A stretch of 55,890 bases of DNA from Chloroflexota bacterium (GTDB lineage Bacteria > Chloroflexota > Anaerolineae > Anaerolineales > Villigracilaceae), in the NCBI GenBank assembly GCA_016234555.1, contig JACRBJ010000038.1:1-55890 (forward strand), written 5' to 3'. The notes beneath the pieces are model-generated. The model ran no database searches. It was given only the letters and a program-made list of their open reading frames with translations, and was not told the DNA's origin. Every line of letters begins with the position of its first letter. Position 1 is the stretch's first letter. Positions 43,702 through 52,601 of this stretch are shown here, one piece after another. Made by a program: the position numbers and the translations under genes.

Positions 43702-44675
43702 TGCCTGCGCCACGAAAAAAGAAGGAATCGGTTTGGGTCTCATTGGCGTGGGGATTGAACCTTGCGGGGCTGGCTGGCATCGCGCTGGTGGGAATTGCAT
43801 ATGTCGCGTTGAACCCCGTTTCTGCCGCGTCACCGAAACCAGTTGCCACAGCCGCCCTTCCTGCAACCTATACGCCCGACCCAAATAAAATTCTGTACCT
43901 GCCGACCATCACCCCCAACCCGCTGTCAACACTGATCGTCGTGGAAAGCCCGACGCCTTTTGTGCTGGCAGGCGGCACGGGGACAAAGCCAACAGTCATC
44001 GGCTACTCGGTTTCAGGCAGACCACTTGAGGTGTACACCTTCGGCAACGGAGAAAAACAACGCATGATCGTGGCGGGCATACACGGCGGCTACGAGTGGA
44101 ACACCATCGCGCTGGCTGACGAACTCATCACCCACATCAACGAGAACCCCGATATCATCCCTAGCGACGTGACGTTGTACATCCTGCGCAGCCTCAACCC
44201 CGACGGCGACGCCCGCGATCACGGCTACGACGGGCGGGTCAACGACCACGGTGTGGACTTGAACCGCAACTTCCCCACCAACTGGGCGGCGGACTGGGAT
44301 CGCGACGGCTGCTGGGACTATACTACCGTTTCTGGCGGCACGGGTCCCGCATCCGAGCCTGAGACAAAAGCGCTTGTGGCTTTCCTGCAATCGCACCGAG
44401 TCGAAGCGCTCATCAGCTACCACAGCGCCGCACTGGGAGTTTTCCCCGGCGGCGAACCCTGGGAAAAGGACTCGATCAAATTTGCCAGGGCGCTGGCGGA
44501 AGTCACCGACTACAAATTTCCGCCAATGGATACGGGCTGTGTCTTCACCGGCACGCTCGCTGATTACGCCGTCGAGCGCGGCGCGGTCTCGGTGGATATG
44601 GAACTCTCGACCCACGTTTACACCGACTTCGAGAGAAACCTCAAAGCGCTGGATGTGCTGTTGAACTGGAAGTAA
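43701..44675 (+). CDS. Membrane-anchored M14-family zinc carboxypeptidase
   Basis: The 324-residue protein has an N-terminal membrane anchor (residues about 12-37), a proline/threonine linker, and an M14 domain from about residue 98. The zinc ligands are H128 and E132 (HGGYEW) and H241 (ISYHS). The arginine motif is DLNRNFP, and the catalytic glutamate is E301 (VDMEL). M14 enzymes of this small type often trim cell-wall or gamma-D-glutamyl peptides; the exact substrate is unknown. It starts at the cinA stop (ATG/TAATG overlap). Confidence 0.9.
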   Translation: MPAPRKKKESVWVSLAWGLNLAGLAGIALVGIAYVALNPVSAASPKPVATAALPATYTPDPNKILYLPTITPNPLSTLIVVESPTPFVLAGGTGTKPTVIGYSVSGRPLEVYTFGNGEKQRMIVAGIHGGYEWNTIALADELITHINENPDIIPSDVTLYILRSLNPDGDARDHGYDGRVNDHGVDLNRNFPTNWAADWDRDGCWDYTTVSGGTGPASEPETKALVAFLQSHRVEALISYHSAALGVFPGGEPWEKDSIKFARALAEVTDYKFPPMDTGCVFTGTLADYAVERGAVSVDMELSTHVYTDFERNLKALDVLLNWK

Positions 44676-44724
44676 GGGCGGAGCAATACTCCGCCTCCAC
44701 AATATCGAATAAAAAGGAGCATGA

Positions 44725-46701
44725 ATGACCCAAAAGGTAAACACATTATTCACCAATGCCATCGTCCTGACGATGGATGAAAAACTAAACCAATATGACC
44801 CTGGCGCAGTCGCCGTCAAGGATGACAAAATTGTTGCGGTGGGGCCCGAAGCCGAGATCGTCAAAAACTATTCAGCGGATGAGGTCATTGACTGCGACAG
44901 CAAGGTGTTGATGCCTGGCATCATCAACGCGCACACCCACGTCCCCATGACTCTCCTGCGCGGACTCGAAGACGACCTGCGGCTCGACGTCTGGCTGATG
45001 GGCTACATGCTGCCCGTGGAGCGCGAGTTCGTCAACCCTGGATTTGTGCGGTTGGGGACTCTGATCGCCTGCGCCGAGCAAATCCGCAGCGGCGTGACCA
45101 CCTTCAACGACATGTACTATTTCGAGGACGACATTGCCCAAGCCACAGCCGAGGCAGGCATGCGCGCCGTCTGCGGGCAGACCGTGATGAAATATCCCGC
45201 GCCCGATGCTTCTTCGTATGAGGTCTCGCTTGCCTACGTCCGCGAATACATCAAAAAGTGGAAGGGGCATCCGCTCATCGTCCCGTCCATCGCGCCGCAC
45301 GCGCCGTACTCCACCACACCCGAAATCCTGCGCGCCTGCGCTGACCTCGCCAAAGAGTTCGACGTGCCGCTCCACATCCACATTTCCGAGACCGCGTTTG
45401 AAGTGGAAACCATGCGCAACGAACAGGGCATGCCCGTCGTGCCGTACGTCAAAAAGCAGGGACTCTTCGAAGCGAAGGTCATCGCCGCGCACTGCGTCCA
45501 CATCGACATCGGCGAGATCAGGACTCTGCAACACTACAACGCAGGTGTGGCGCACAACCCATCGTCGAACCTGAAACTGGCTTCGGGATTTGCCCCCGTG
45601 CAGAAGATGCTGGAAAACGGACTCAATGTGGGCATCGGGACGGATGGTCCCGCCTCGAACAACGACCTCGATATGTTCGAGGAAGTGCGGCTTGCCTCCT
45701 TCGTGGCGAAAGCCTCCAGCAATGACCCAACCGCCGTCCCTGCGGCAACCGCCCTGTTGATGGCAACCCGCATGGGCGCGCAGGCGCTCCACCTCGGCGA
45801 CATCACTGGTTCGCTCGAACCAGGCAAACGTGCCGACCTGATTATGGTCCACACAGCCCCGATCCATAACTCACCCCGCTTCCGCCGCAACCCAAACAAC
45901 GCCTACGCCCAACTGGTCTTCGCGTCCAAATCCACAGACGTGACCGATGTGATGGTCAACGGGAAATGGCTGATGCGCGAACATCAACTCCTCACTCTGG
46001 ACGAAGCCAGCCTGCTAAAACAAGCCAGCGAACTGGCGCAGAAGATCGACGCCTTCCTCATCGCCCGTGAACAATCGGTGCTGTCCAAGCTGATCGCGTT
46101 GGGCGGCTCGATGGAGCAGGAGTCGTTCGAGGTGCAGGTCAAGGTCAAGGTGACGGATCCAGATCAACTCGTGGCGAAGATGAATCAACACGAGATTCAA
46201 ATCAATGCGCACAAGCATTATCATCAATACGATGAGTATTACATGTTCGACGATCCATCGCAGGGACGGCTGCGCTTCCGCGAAGATAACCTGATCAACG
46301 CAAAGGGTGATGTGGAAAATGTCCGCTCACGCCTGACCCTGCTCGGTCAACAGCGCGAAGACGCAGTTACACATGACGTCCTGCTCTCGCGCAGTCGCTT
46401 CCTTGCACCCGCTGTTCACACCTCGCGCTTCTATCGAGAATACTTCAAGCCCACGCAGGAGGTTTTGATCGAGAAGGACCGCCTGCGCTGGCACATCGAG
46501 TACAAGGATACCGAGTTCTTCGTCAACCTCGACCGTGTGAAGAAGCCCGACATGGGCTATTTCCTCGAAATCAAGAGCCGCACCTGGAGCCGCAAGGACG
46601 CCGACCGCAAAGCGGAGCTGGTCAACGAACTGTTGAACCTGCTCGGCGTGGGTGGCGCGGAAGTGGTGACACAGGATTACATCGAAATTTTGACGGCGTA
46701 A
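44725..46701 (+). CDS. Amidohydrolase (MTA/SAH deaminase-like) fused to a CYTH domain
   Basis: The 658-residue protein has two parts. Residues about 1-450 form a metal-dependent amidohydrolase of the Trz/MtaD group: H70 and H72 in NAHTHVPMTLLRG, HIHISET, AAHCVHID, and the aspartate in GIGTDGPASNND. Residues about 465-655 match the CYTH (class IV adenylate cyclase/thiamine-triphosphatase) fold: FEVQVKVKV (E-x-Q-x-K in place of ExExK), HQYDEYYMF, LRFRED, RLTLLG and FLEIKSRTW. Both halves look intact and in one frame. The deaminase half likely acts on an adenosine-type or related base; what the CYTH half adds is unknown. AAAGGAG precedes the ATG. Confidence 0.88.
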   Translation: MTQKVNTLFTNAIVLTMDEKLNQYDPGAVAVKDDKIVAVGPEAEIVKNYSADEVIDCDSKVLMPGIINAHTHVPMTLLRGLEDDLRLDVWLMGYMLPVEREFVNPGFVRLGTLIACAEQIRSGVTTFNDMYYFEDDIAQATAEAGMRAVCGQTVMKYPAPDASSYEVSLAYVREYIKKWKGHPLIVPSIAPHAPYSTTPEILRACADLAKEFDVPLHIHISETAFEVETMRNEQGMPVVPYVKKQGLFEAKVIAAHCVHIDIGEIRTLQHYNAGVAHNPSSNLKLASGFAPVQKMLENGLNVGIGTDGPASNNDLDMFEEVRLASFVAKASSNDPTAVPAATALLMATRMGAQALHLGDITGSLEPGKRADLIMVHTAPIHNSPRFRRNPNNAYAQLVFASKSTDVTDVMVNGKWLMREHQLLTLDEASLLKQASELAQKIDAFLIAREQSVLSKLIALGGSMEQESFEVQVKVKVTDPDQLVAKMNQHEIQINAHKHYHQYDEYYMFDDPSQGRLRFREDNLINAKGDVENVRSRLTLLGQQREDAVTHDVLLSRSRFLAPAVHTSRFYREYFKPTQEVLIEKDRLRWHIEYKDTEFFVNLDRVKKPDMGYFLEIKSRTWSRKDADRKAELVNELLNLLGVGGAEVVTQDYIEILTA

Positions 46702-46713
46702 TCTATCAAAACC

Positions 46714-46763
46714 GTCCCGAAGGTTCCCTTGACGATCCGGTTGAGTTGTTCAGCCTTCGGGAC
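46714..46763. repeat. 10-bp perfect inverted repeat in the gap after the amidohydrolase gene
   Basis: GTCCCGAAGG (46714-46723) pairs with CCTTCGGGAC (46754-46763) around a 30-base loop. No T-run follows. It may be a weak terminator or mRNA stabiliser between the amidohydrolase and the next membrane protein gene. Confidence 0.5.
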
Positions 46764-46786
46764 AGTAAAGACTTTACCGAGACAGA

Positions 46787-47797
46787 ATGAATTCAATCAA
46801 AAAACCTTTGGGGATTTTCTTCGCCGTCCTCTTCGTGCTGACGGCTGTGCCTACGCTGGTCTTCTTCAACTTTGACCGGCGAGCCTTCACCCCGCAAACC
46901 TATCAGAAAGCTTTTGCGAGCAGTGACTTTTACAAAAAACTGCCCGCAGCGATGGCGGAGTCCATACTGGCTGGGACAACCGACACCAGCCAGATGCCCG
47001 TCGTGATGCGCGGGATGAGTCAACAGGCGTGGGAGGGATATTTCCGCGCCATGCTGCCACAGGAGACGCTCAAGACAATGGGCGATGAAACCTTGAACTC
47101 GGTCTTCGCCTACCTCAACCATCAAACAGACACAGTGCAGGTCTCGCTCGCGCCGCTTAAAACCAGCATGGTCAGCGATGCGGGCGTGCAAGCAGTCTTT
47201 GACTTGTTGGGGACGCAGCCTGCCTGCACAATGGAACAGATCGCGCAAGCCACGCTGAACCTGCTGAACAGCAACGAGATTCAATTCTGCAATCCGCCCG
47301 CCGAGTTGGTCCCCATGCTGACACCCGTGATTCAGGGGCAGATGCAAGCGACCGCCATGGTAATCCCCGACCAATTGACCCTGCTCAACGCGCCGCCTCA
47401 AAGCGACCCGCGTGACAAATTGCAAATCGCGCGACTGGCAATGCGATTAAGTCCCATCCTGCCGTTGGGATTCCTGCTGTTGATGACGGTGGTCACGGTC
47501 AGATCGCTCAAGAATTGGCTGGACTGGTGGGGAATTCCGCTGTTCATCACAGGCGGACTGACAGCCTTTCTGGGGCTAGTCGGCGCTTCGGTTTTTGGCA
47601 CAGTCTTTCAGGAACTTCTCACTAACAGGATGCCGACCTTCCTCCCATCCCTCTTGCTGGATTCCGCCAATGCATTGGCAGCCGCCATGCTCCAGGCTCT
47701 GTTCCTCCCCATCCTCTGGCAGGGACTTGGAATCGCGTTCATCGGATTTGGGATGGCACTGACTGGGTATTTCGTCAAGGAAAAACTCGTCGCTTAA
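46787..47797 (+). CDS. Predicted membrane protein of unknown function
   Basis: The 336-residue protein has one N-terminal membrane segment (residues about 8-27), an outside domain of about 190 residues with three cysteines (ACTMEQ, QFCNPP), then three membrane segments (about 224-243, 250-275 and 298-325). I do not recognise the family by motif. The layout suggests an envelope protein exposed to the outside. There is no clear Shine-Dalgarno (ACCGAGACAGA). Confidence 0.7.
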   Translation: MNSIKKPLGIFFAVLFVLTAVPTLVFFNFDRRAFTPQTYQKAFASSDFYKKLPAAMAESILAGTTDTSQMPVVMRGMSQQAWEGYFRAMLPQETLKTMGDETLNSVFAYLNHQTDTVQVSLAPLKTSMVSDAGVQAVFDLLGTQPACTMEQIAQATLNLLNSNEIQFCNPPAELVPMLTPVIQGQMQATAMVIPDQLTLLNAPPQSDPRDKLQIARLAMRLSPILPLGFLLLMTVVTVRSLKNWLDWWGIPLFITGGLTAFLGLVGASVFGTVFQELLTNRMPTFLPSLLLDSANALAAAMLQALFLPILWQGLGIAFIGFGMALTGYFVKEKLVA

Positions 47798-47829
47798 CGA
47801 AAACAGCAACTCAACCTTCATCTGGAATT

Positions 47830-48282
47830 TTATTCCCTGGTAAGGTCATCCACATCGAGCATGTTGCTCAATTCGATGATGTGCTCGTCGATCTCCTGCT
47901 CAAGTTTCCTGTCCTTTAACTCCCGGGATATTCTCAACGCCTTTTTGTAGTAGGAATAAGCCAGTTTGTAATCCAGTCTTTTTTTGAAGGAAAGCCCCAA
48001 ATTAATCTGCGTGACAGCTTCAAGATGTTTATCAGGAATCTGGCGTGCAAGCGCCAGTCCCTGACGGTACATTGTCTCTGACAACTCAAAGTCGGAATAA
48101 TATGCGTATGTATTCCCCAACTGATTCAACAGTCTGGCTTCAACCAACTCATCCCCCGCCTCAGTTGCAATTTTCAACTGGGTTTTTATTTCCGAGATCG
48201 CGTCATGCCGTGCCATCCAGGCTTTCCGGTTTCGAGCATCGATCCTTGCCTGTTCTATGAGAAAGAACCTTAGAAATTCCAT
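47830..48282 (-). CDS. TPR-repeat protein
   Basis: The 150-residue all-helical protein has about three tetratricopeptide units, clearest in LLNQLGNTYAYYSDFELSET and AVTQINLGLSFKKRLDYKLA then AYSYYKKALRISREL. Such repeats mediate protein-protein contacts. It is short and lacks a signal peptide or other domain, so it may be an adaptor or the remnant of a larger regulator. It lies 22 bp after the lipoprotein gene on the same strand. Confidence 0.7.
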   Translation of the reverse strand: MEFLRFFLIEQARIDARNRKAWMARHDAISEIKTQLKIATEAGDELVEARLLNQLGNTYAYYSDFELSETMYRQGLALARQIPDKHLEAVTQINLGLSFKKRLDYKLAYSYYKKALRISRELKDRKLEQEIDEHIIELSNMLDVDDLTRE

Positions 48283-48303
48283 GTTTTGAAAACCTGAAAG
48301 CTC

Positions 48304-48777
48304 CTATGGTGTGATCGTCGGATAGACCGAAACATCGAAACCAGGTTCGAAGACAAGATTTTCCGCGGCAATCCAACAGGGGGAATAAAAGTAGGGATTC
48401 TTGATCACGTACCATCCTGGCACGCTACCCACGCCGATCAATTCGACCCTCTTGGTCGAAGTAATATTACTGGTCAAAGGATAACTACTGCCGGGCCCCG
48501 TATAACATGGGGCCTGCCCCATAACCTTTGGCATGGGAGTCGCCACCGGCTCCGTCGGCAGGGTCGGCGTCTCAGTCACCGGTGGCATGGCGGTAAACGT
48601 CGGTGAGGGCAACGGAGTGGGAGAGTATGCTGCCGCGGTCTGCGTCATCATCGCGGAAGCCAGTTCCATCGACATGGTCCCGATGACATCCACAGTGGGG
48701 GTGGGAACCGGCGTGGGCGCGCACGCGCCCAGCAGGGTCACGGTCAAAACAATCAGGATTAAAAATCGGCGATTCAT
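48304..48777 (-). CDS. Lipoprotein with SH3-like domain
   Basis: The 157-residue protein has a lipoprotein signal (TLLGAC), a threonine/proline-rich linker (about residues 20-85), and a C-terminal domain resembling bacterial SH3 modules (CYTGPGSSYPLTSNI, RVELIGVGSVPGWYVIKNP, CWIAAENL). SH3 modules often bind cell-wall peptides. ATG 48777 gives the signal peptide and follows GAGAGGATAG; the longer frame to 48879 is rejected. It is probably co-transcribed with the TPR gene. Confidence 0.82.
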   Translation of the reverse strand: MNRRFLILIVLTVTLLGACAPTPVPTPTVDVIGTMSMELASAMMTQTAAAYSPTPLPSPTFTAMPPVTETPTLPTEPVATPMPKVMGQAPCYTGPGSSYPLTSNITSTKRVELIGVGSVPGWYVIKNPYFYSPCWIAAENLVFEPGFDVSVYPTITP

Positions 48778-48853
48778 TGCTCTATCCTCTCGATGGCTCT
48801 GTGTTTTTGGCAAGTATATCAAACTATTCCTGCCTTCAACTTTTAACACAAAA

Positions 48854-48876
48854 CAGGGCAGGCGTAACCTGCCCTG
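48854..48876 (-). terminator. Intrinsic terminator of the PucC-like gene
   Basis: CAGGGCAGG and CCTGCCCTG pair around a 5-base loop; on the minus strand TTTTGTGTT follows. It lies 22 bp after the PucC-like gene stop. Confidence 0.85.
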
Positions 48877-48897
48877 CAAAAATTCAATTCACGGGCG

Positions 48898-50220
48898 TCA
48901 ATCTGCTGCGGCGACGGATGCCAGAACTTCGGTTTCCTCTGAATGGGCGCGGGAGGCATTCAAATCCAAACGGGTGGAAAGATACAGCGCCACGCCAAGC
49001 ATGATCGCTTCCATACCGAAGAGGGAATAATACGCCAGCACGGCGTTACCTGTCGCCAGGCGGACGCTGTCCACTAGGATGCCACCCGTCAGGTTGCCGA
49101 TTGCGTGACCGAGCATGTTCGCCACCCCCCAGACTCCCATCAACATCCCCGCGCGGATCGGGGTGGTGAACGAGATGAGACTGCTCAACATGCCCGCGCC
49201 AGCCAAGCCAGTTCCCAGCCCCATCACGAAGACGAGACCCTTGAACATGCCAGCATTACCTGTCATCCCCATCACGATCAAGCCGATGAAGACGAGGATG
49301 CTGGCGATGATTCCAACGCGCATCAGTTTGAGATGTCCCAGCCATTTGATGAGGAAAAGCCCCGAAGCCAGCATGGACGCGAGAACGCCCAGCCCCCAGT
49401 ACATCGTCAGGCGGGTGGTGTCGCCGACGGACATGCCGAGGACGAGCGCGCCGTACGGTTCGAGCAGGGCGTCCTGAGCCAGCGTGCCGATGAAGGTGAA
49501 GATGACCAGCGTGAAGAGAATCCGCACCTGCAGGTCGGCAAAGACCACGTCACGCAGAACCTGTTGGAACGGAATCTTGCGAGCCTGCTCCAAAGCGACT
49601 TCCACAATTTGAGTTTTGGACTCCTGCCCGATGGCTGCGAAGGTGGCGAGCAAAAAGACAGCAACCGCTACGCCCGTGGCAACACCCAGCAGTTTGGACG
49701 GGTCGTAGGTTTCGAGAGCCTTGCCGATAAATCCCGCGCCCATCACCGAGCCGAGCAGGGTGGCGACTTCATAAAAGGTGACGGCGCGTGTGCGCCAGGT
49801 TCCCGTGTAGCGGTCGGAAATCAAAGCCTGATAGGTGTTGTGCGCGAGGTTGCGTCCCAGTCCGTAGAGCATAAACGAGAGCGTGCCGCTCAAAACCAAC
49901 AGCGCGGATATTTTCGCGGGCTGCGCGGCGATGTTCGAGGCAGCGACGATTCCCAGCCCGATGGTCAACCCGCCGAGGACGATGTACGGCTCGCGGCGTT
50001 TGCCGAAGATGGGGAATCCGTCAGAGCGGTAGCCAAGCCAGACGCGCACAGGCGAGACCAACAGCGGCACGGCAAAGAAGAACGCAACCAGTGAAGCAGG
50101 TAGTCCCAACTCCGCGATCATGATGCGGTTGAGTGTGCCGCCGATGAGCGCTCCGCTCAAACCGTAGGCGATGGAAAAGAATGCCAGCCGTGTGTTGTTG
50201 AGATAACGAATGATTTGCAT
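48898..50220 (-). CDS. Major facilitator of the BCD/PucC family
   Basis: The 440-residue protein has about 12 membrane segments. Family markers are GGTLNRIMIAELGLPASLVA, the RREPYIVLGGL loop, GLGRNLAHNTYQALISDRY and RAVTFYEVATLLGSVMGAGFIG. PucC/LhaA proteins handle bacteriochlorophyll delivery in phototrophs, but the family also occurs in non-phototrophs. No photosynthesis gene is visible here. The neighbour upstream on the same strand is protoporphyrinogen oxidase, suggesting a role with a tetrapyrrole; this is inference. A terminator follows. Confidence 0.88.
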   Translation of the reverse strand: MQIIRYLNNTRLAFFSIAYGLSGALIGGTLNRIMIAELGLPASLVAFFFAVPLLVSPVRVWLGYRSDGFPIFGKRREPYIVLGGLTIGLGIVAASNIAAQPAKISALLVLSGTLSFMLYGLGRNLAHNTYQALISDRYTGTWRTRAVTFYEVATLLGSVMGAGFIGKALETYDPSKLLGVATGVAVAVFLLATFAAIGQESKTQIVEVALEQARKIPFQQVLRDVVFADLQVRILFTLVIFTFIGTLAQDALLEPYGALVLGMSVGDTTRLTMYWGLGVLASMLASGLFLIKWLGHLKLMRVGIIASILVFIGLIVMGMTGNAGMFKGLVFVMGLGTGLAGAGMLSSLISFTTPIRAGMLMGVWGVANMLGHAIGNLTGGILVDSVRLATGNAVLAYYSLFGMEAIMLGVALYLSTRLDLNASRAHSEETEVLASVAAAD

Positions 50221-50342
50221 TTGATGCTCCTTGAATAATTTTGAGCCTTGAGTTCAAAAACCTTTGCCGCAGATTTCGCGGATTGGCGCGAATGTTCAAA
50301 TCAATCAGCGAAAATTAGCGTAATTCGCGGCAAGAGAATTTT
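50221..50342. other. Gap with imperfect palindrome between PucC-like and protoporphyrinogen oxidase genes
   Basis: Words of the form GCCGCAGATTTCGCGG (from about 50269) and GTAATTCGCGGC (ending about 50332) give a long imperfect inverted repeat. It resembles a dispersed non-coding repeat rather than a terminator. No gene is seen. Confidence 0.35.
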
Positions 50343-51686
50343 TCATGCCGATAATTTCCTCGCCGCCTCGCGCCCCTGGCGGATGCAGTCTGGGACGGCG
50401 ATGCCGCGATATGAACTGCCAGCCAGCGCAAGGTTGGCGGGGAGCAGGGTTTCGATTTCGTCGATGCGCTTCAGGTGACCGACCTCCGCCTGCGGGAATC
50501 CGTTTTGCCAGCGGAACGCCGTCCATATTTGCGGTGTGGCACGGATGCCGAGCAGTTCACCGAGTTCCTTTTGTGTGGCTTCGAGCAGTTGCTCGTCGGA
50601 GAAATCCACCATTTGCGGAGCGCCGCCGCCGATGAAGACTCGCACCACGGCGTAGCCCGCCGTCGAGCGTTCGGGCGTTTTGCGCGAGGTGAACGTCACC
50701 GCGTCGATCATCCGCTTTTCGCGGCGCGGAATCATCAAGCCGCTGACGTATGGCTCTTTTGGTACATCCGACTCGCCGTACACGAGTGAAAGCGTGCCGA
50801 TGTTTTGATGACAAATCGCGTCGAGTCTTCCGCTTGCCTCTGGTGCAAGTTCTCGAATCATCGAAGATGTTTGATTCGCCAGCGTGGCAAAGATGACTCC
50901 GTCGGCGTAAATGCTGTTTCCGTCGGCAATCAAAACACGATAGCCGCTCCCGTCGCGAGTCACTTTTTCGACACGCGAGTTCAAGCGCAAATCGCCTGTG
51001 AGTTGGCGAGCCAGTTCATCGGTCAAGGCTTGCAAGCCGTTTTTGAACGAGACAAATGCAAACGGGGCGCGTCGCTTCTTTTTGCGCAACATCCGCTTCA
51101 ATGCGCCCGCGAACAATCCGCCGCCGTCTTTTTCCATCTCGCGCATGATGGGCGAGGAAACCATGATGCTTTGCGTTTCGGGGTCGGTGTTGTAGATTCC
51201 GCCCAGCACAGGACCGATGAATTTATCCAGCGCTTCCTGACCGAGTCTGCGGCGGACGAAATCAGCCAGCGACTCGTCTTCGTCGTCGCGGCGGGCGGGT
51301 TGGAAAGGCTCCGCCAGCAGGCGCAGCTTTCCGCGCGGAGTCAGCAGCGGGGTGGAAAAAAACAAAGAAGGAGAAACAGGAATCGGGTGGAGCGAAGCGT
51401 TGTCCAGCACGAAGGTTCCGCGAGTCTCGGAGCCAGGATTCGTCGCCTGGTCGAGCAAGCCCAATTCGGTCGCCAAATCCCATGCTTCGGGTTTGCGCGT
51501 GATGAGCGTGTCGGGTCCGCCCTCCACCAGAAAGCGCGCACCGTCCGGTAATTCAAGCTTGGACGAAACGACCTTGCCGCCCCAACGATCCGAGGCTTCG
51601 AGGAGAATAAATTCAATGCCGCGCTGTTGCAGTTCCCACGCGGCGCTTAAACCCGTAACGCCCCCGCCAATGATTGCAATCTTCAT
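50343..51686 (-). CDS. hemG: Protoporphyrinogen oxidase, oxygen-dependent (HemY type)
   Basis: The 447-residue flavoprotein oxidises protoporphyrinogen IX in haem synthesis. The FAD-binding start is KIAIIGGGVTGLSAAWELQQ with LLEASDRWGGKV. Central landmarks are LVEGGPDTLI and FISTP-like segments, and the C-terminus has GSSYRGIAVPDCIRQGREAA, typical of HemY/PPOX. It is transcribed towards the PucC-like gene with 122 bp between. No other haem gene is in the window. Haem genes of this oxygen-using type suggest the organism meets oxygen at least sometimes. Confidence 0.9.
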   Translation of the reverse strand: MKIAIIGGGVTGLSAAWELQQRGIEFILLEASDRWGGKVVSSKLELPDGARFLVEGGPDTLITRKPEAWDLATELGLLDQATNPGSETRGTFVLDNASLHPIPVSPSLFFSTPLLTPRGKLRLLAEPFQPARRDDEDESLADFVRRRLGQEALDKFIGPVLGGIYNTDPETQSIMVSSPIMREMEKDGGGLFAGALKRMLRKKKRRAPFAFVSFKNGLQALTDELARQLTGDLRLNSRVEKVTRDGSGYRVLIADGNSIYADGVIFATLANQTSSMIRELAPEASGRLDAICHQNIGTLSLVYGESDVPKEPYVSGLMIPRREKRMIDAVTFTSRKTPERSTAGYAVVRVFIGGGAPQMVDFSDEQLLEATQKELGELLGIRATPQIWTAFRWQNGFPQAEVGHLKRIDEIETLLPANLALAGSSYRGIAVPDCIRQGREAARKLSA

Positions 51687-51848
51687 CTAAAGAATCACTC
51701 CTGCCTGGTTTCACGTGTTGCGGTATTTTATGTTTTATCGAGGGGACGTACACATAGATTATGTAGATTCCGCTGAGAGTTCAGTGAGAATGCAAGTGGC
51801 TTCAGATTGACTGCATATAATTGTGGAAATCGATTTTTTGGAGTCAAG

Positions 51849-52265
51849 ATGGAAATGAACTTTGTTGGAATTGTCGCCGCGCTTGCGACTTTCTTTGGCG
51901 TTTGGATGGGGCATGTGCTGGTGCGGAAAATCGAACGCGAAACGGTTCGGCTGTGGATACCGATTTGCACTGCCCTTTTGCTTGGAACTGGCTTCGGCGT
52001 TTTTTCCCTTCTGACCCCGAGCCTGATTCTGTCTGCGGCGGGCGGAATCTTCGCTGTGACTTTTTGGTGGGATGCGCTTGAATTCGTCCGCCAGCAGAAT
52101 CGAATCAAGCACGGTCATGCGCCAGCGAATCGGAACAATCCGCGCCACGCAAAGATTTTGGAGAAATATCCCGAAGCGACAACTTTCGACTGGCTCGACC
52201 GCGAGCCGCGCGGAAGAAAATATTCGGCGGAAGAACTTGCCGCATTGAAGGCAGGCGCAAAATGA
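51849..52265 (+). CDS. DUF4491-like membrane protein, first of a tandem pair
   Basis: The 138-residue protein has three membrane segments (about residues 5-22, 34-52 and 58-75), then a polar tail with W-x3-E-x3-Q-x2-R (WWDALEFVRQQNRIKHG) and NNPRH. This resembles the C-terminal pattern of DUF4491 proteins and of the next gene. TTTGGAG lies before ATG 51849, and TATAAT at 51814-51819 is a likely -10. Its stop overlaps the start of the next gene (ATGA). Function is unknown. Confidence 0.65.
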   Translation: MEMNFVGIVAALATFFGVWMGHVLVRKIERETVRLWIPICTALLLGTGFGVFSLLTPSLILSAAGGIFAVTFWWDALEFVRQQNRIKHGHAPANRNNPRHAKILEKYPEATTFDWLDREPRGRKYSAEELAALKAGAK

Positions 52266-52594
52266 ACTCCTTCGGACTTTGGCTTGGCTTTGCCACACTC
52301 TTCATCATCGGTTTGGGATTCGTCTGGGTGATTCGCGGCGAACGATATTTCGGTTATTTGTGGTGGCCCTACGTGATGGGCGCGGGAATTGCGGTCATCG
52401 TTGCCACGCTTTTTATCTCGAACAACTGGACATCGGCGTTGCTTGGCGCGTTCGGCGCGTCGCTCGTTTGGGGTTCCACCGAATTGAAGGAACAAGCTGT
52501 ACGCGGGGAGATCGGCTGGTATCCCTTCCGCGAGAAGAAGATTTTGCCGCCATTTGCGGATGTGATTCGAAAGTGGAAGGCGCCGAGTTTATAA
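52262..52594 (+). CDS. DUF4491-like membrane protein, second of a tandem pair
   Basis: The 110-residue protein has three membrane segments (FGLWLGFATLFIIGLGFVWVI, YVMGAGIAVIVATLFI, and ALLGAFGASLVWGSTELKEQ), then the typical R-G-E-I-G-W-Y-P ending. It is co-translated with the preceding gene through a 4-bp overlap, and both may form one complex. Its last codons contain the TATAAT box of the downstream hydrolase gene. Function is unknown. Confidence 0.72.
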   Translation: MNSFGLWLGFATLFIIGLGFVWVIRGERYFGYLWWPYVMGAGIAVIVATLFISNNWTSALLGAFGASLVWGSTELKEQAVRGEIGWYPFREKKILPPFADVIRKWKAPSL

Positions 52595-52601
52595 TTGTCG
52601 C

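Noticed and set aside
44872..45867. Minus-strand open frame of 331 codons opposite the amidohydrolase
   Set aside because: Shadow frame; the plus strand holds metal-binding histidine motifs in the right order.
49105..50094. Plus-strand open frame of 329 codons opposite the PucC-like gene
   Set aside because: Its composition (very rich in H, D, E, R, Q) is typical of a frame antisense to a membrane protein.
48898..50220. Phototrophy of the organism
   Set aside because: A PucC-like transporter alone is not evidence; no reaction-centre, bacteriochlorophyll or light-harvesting gene is in the window.
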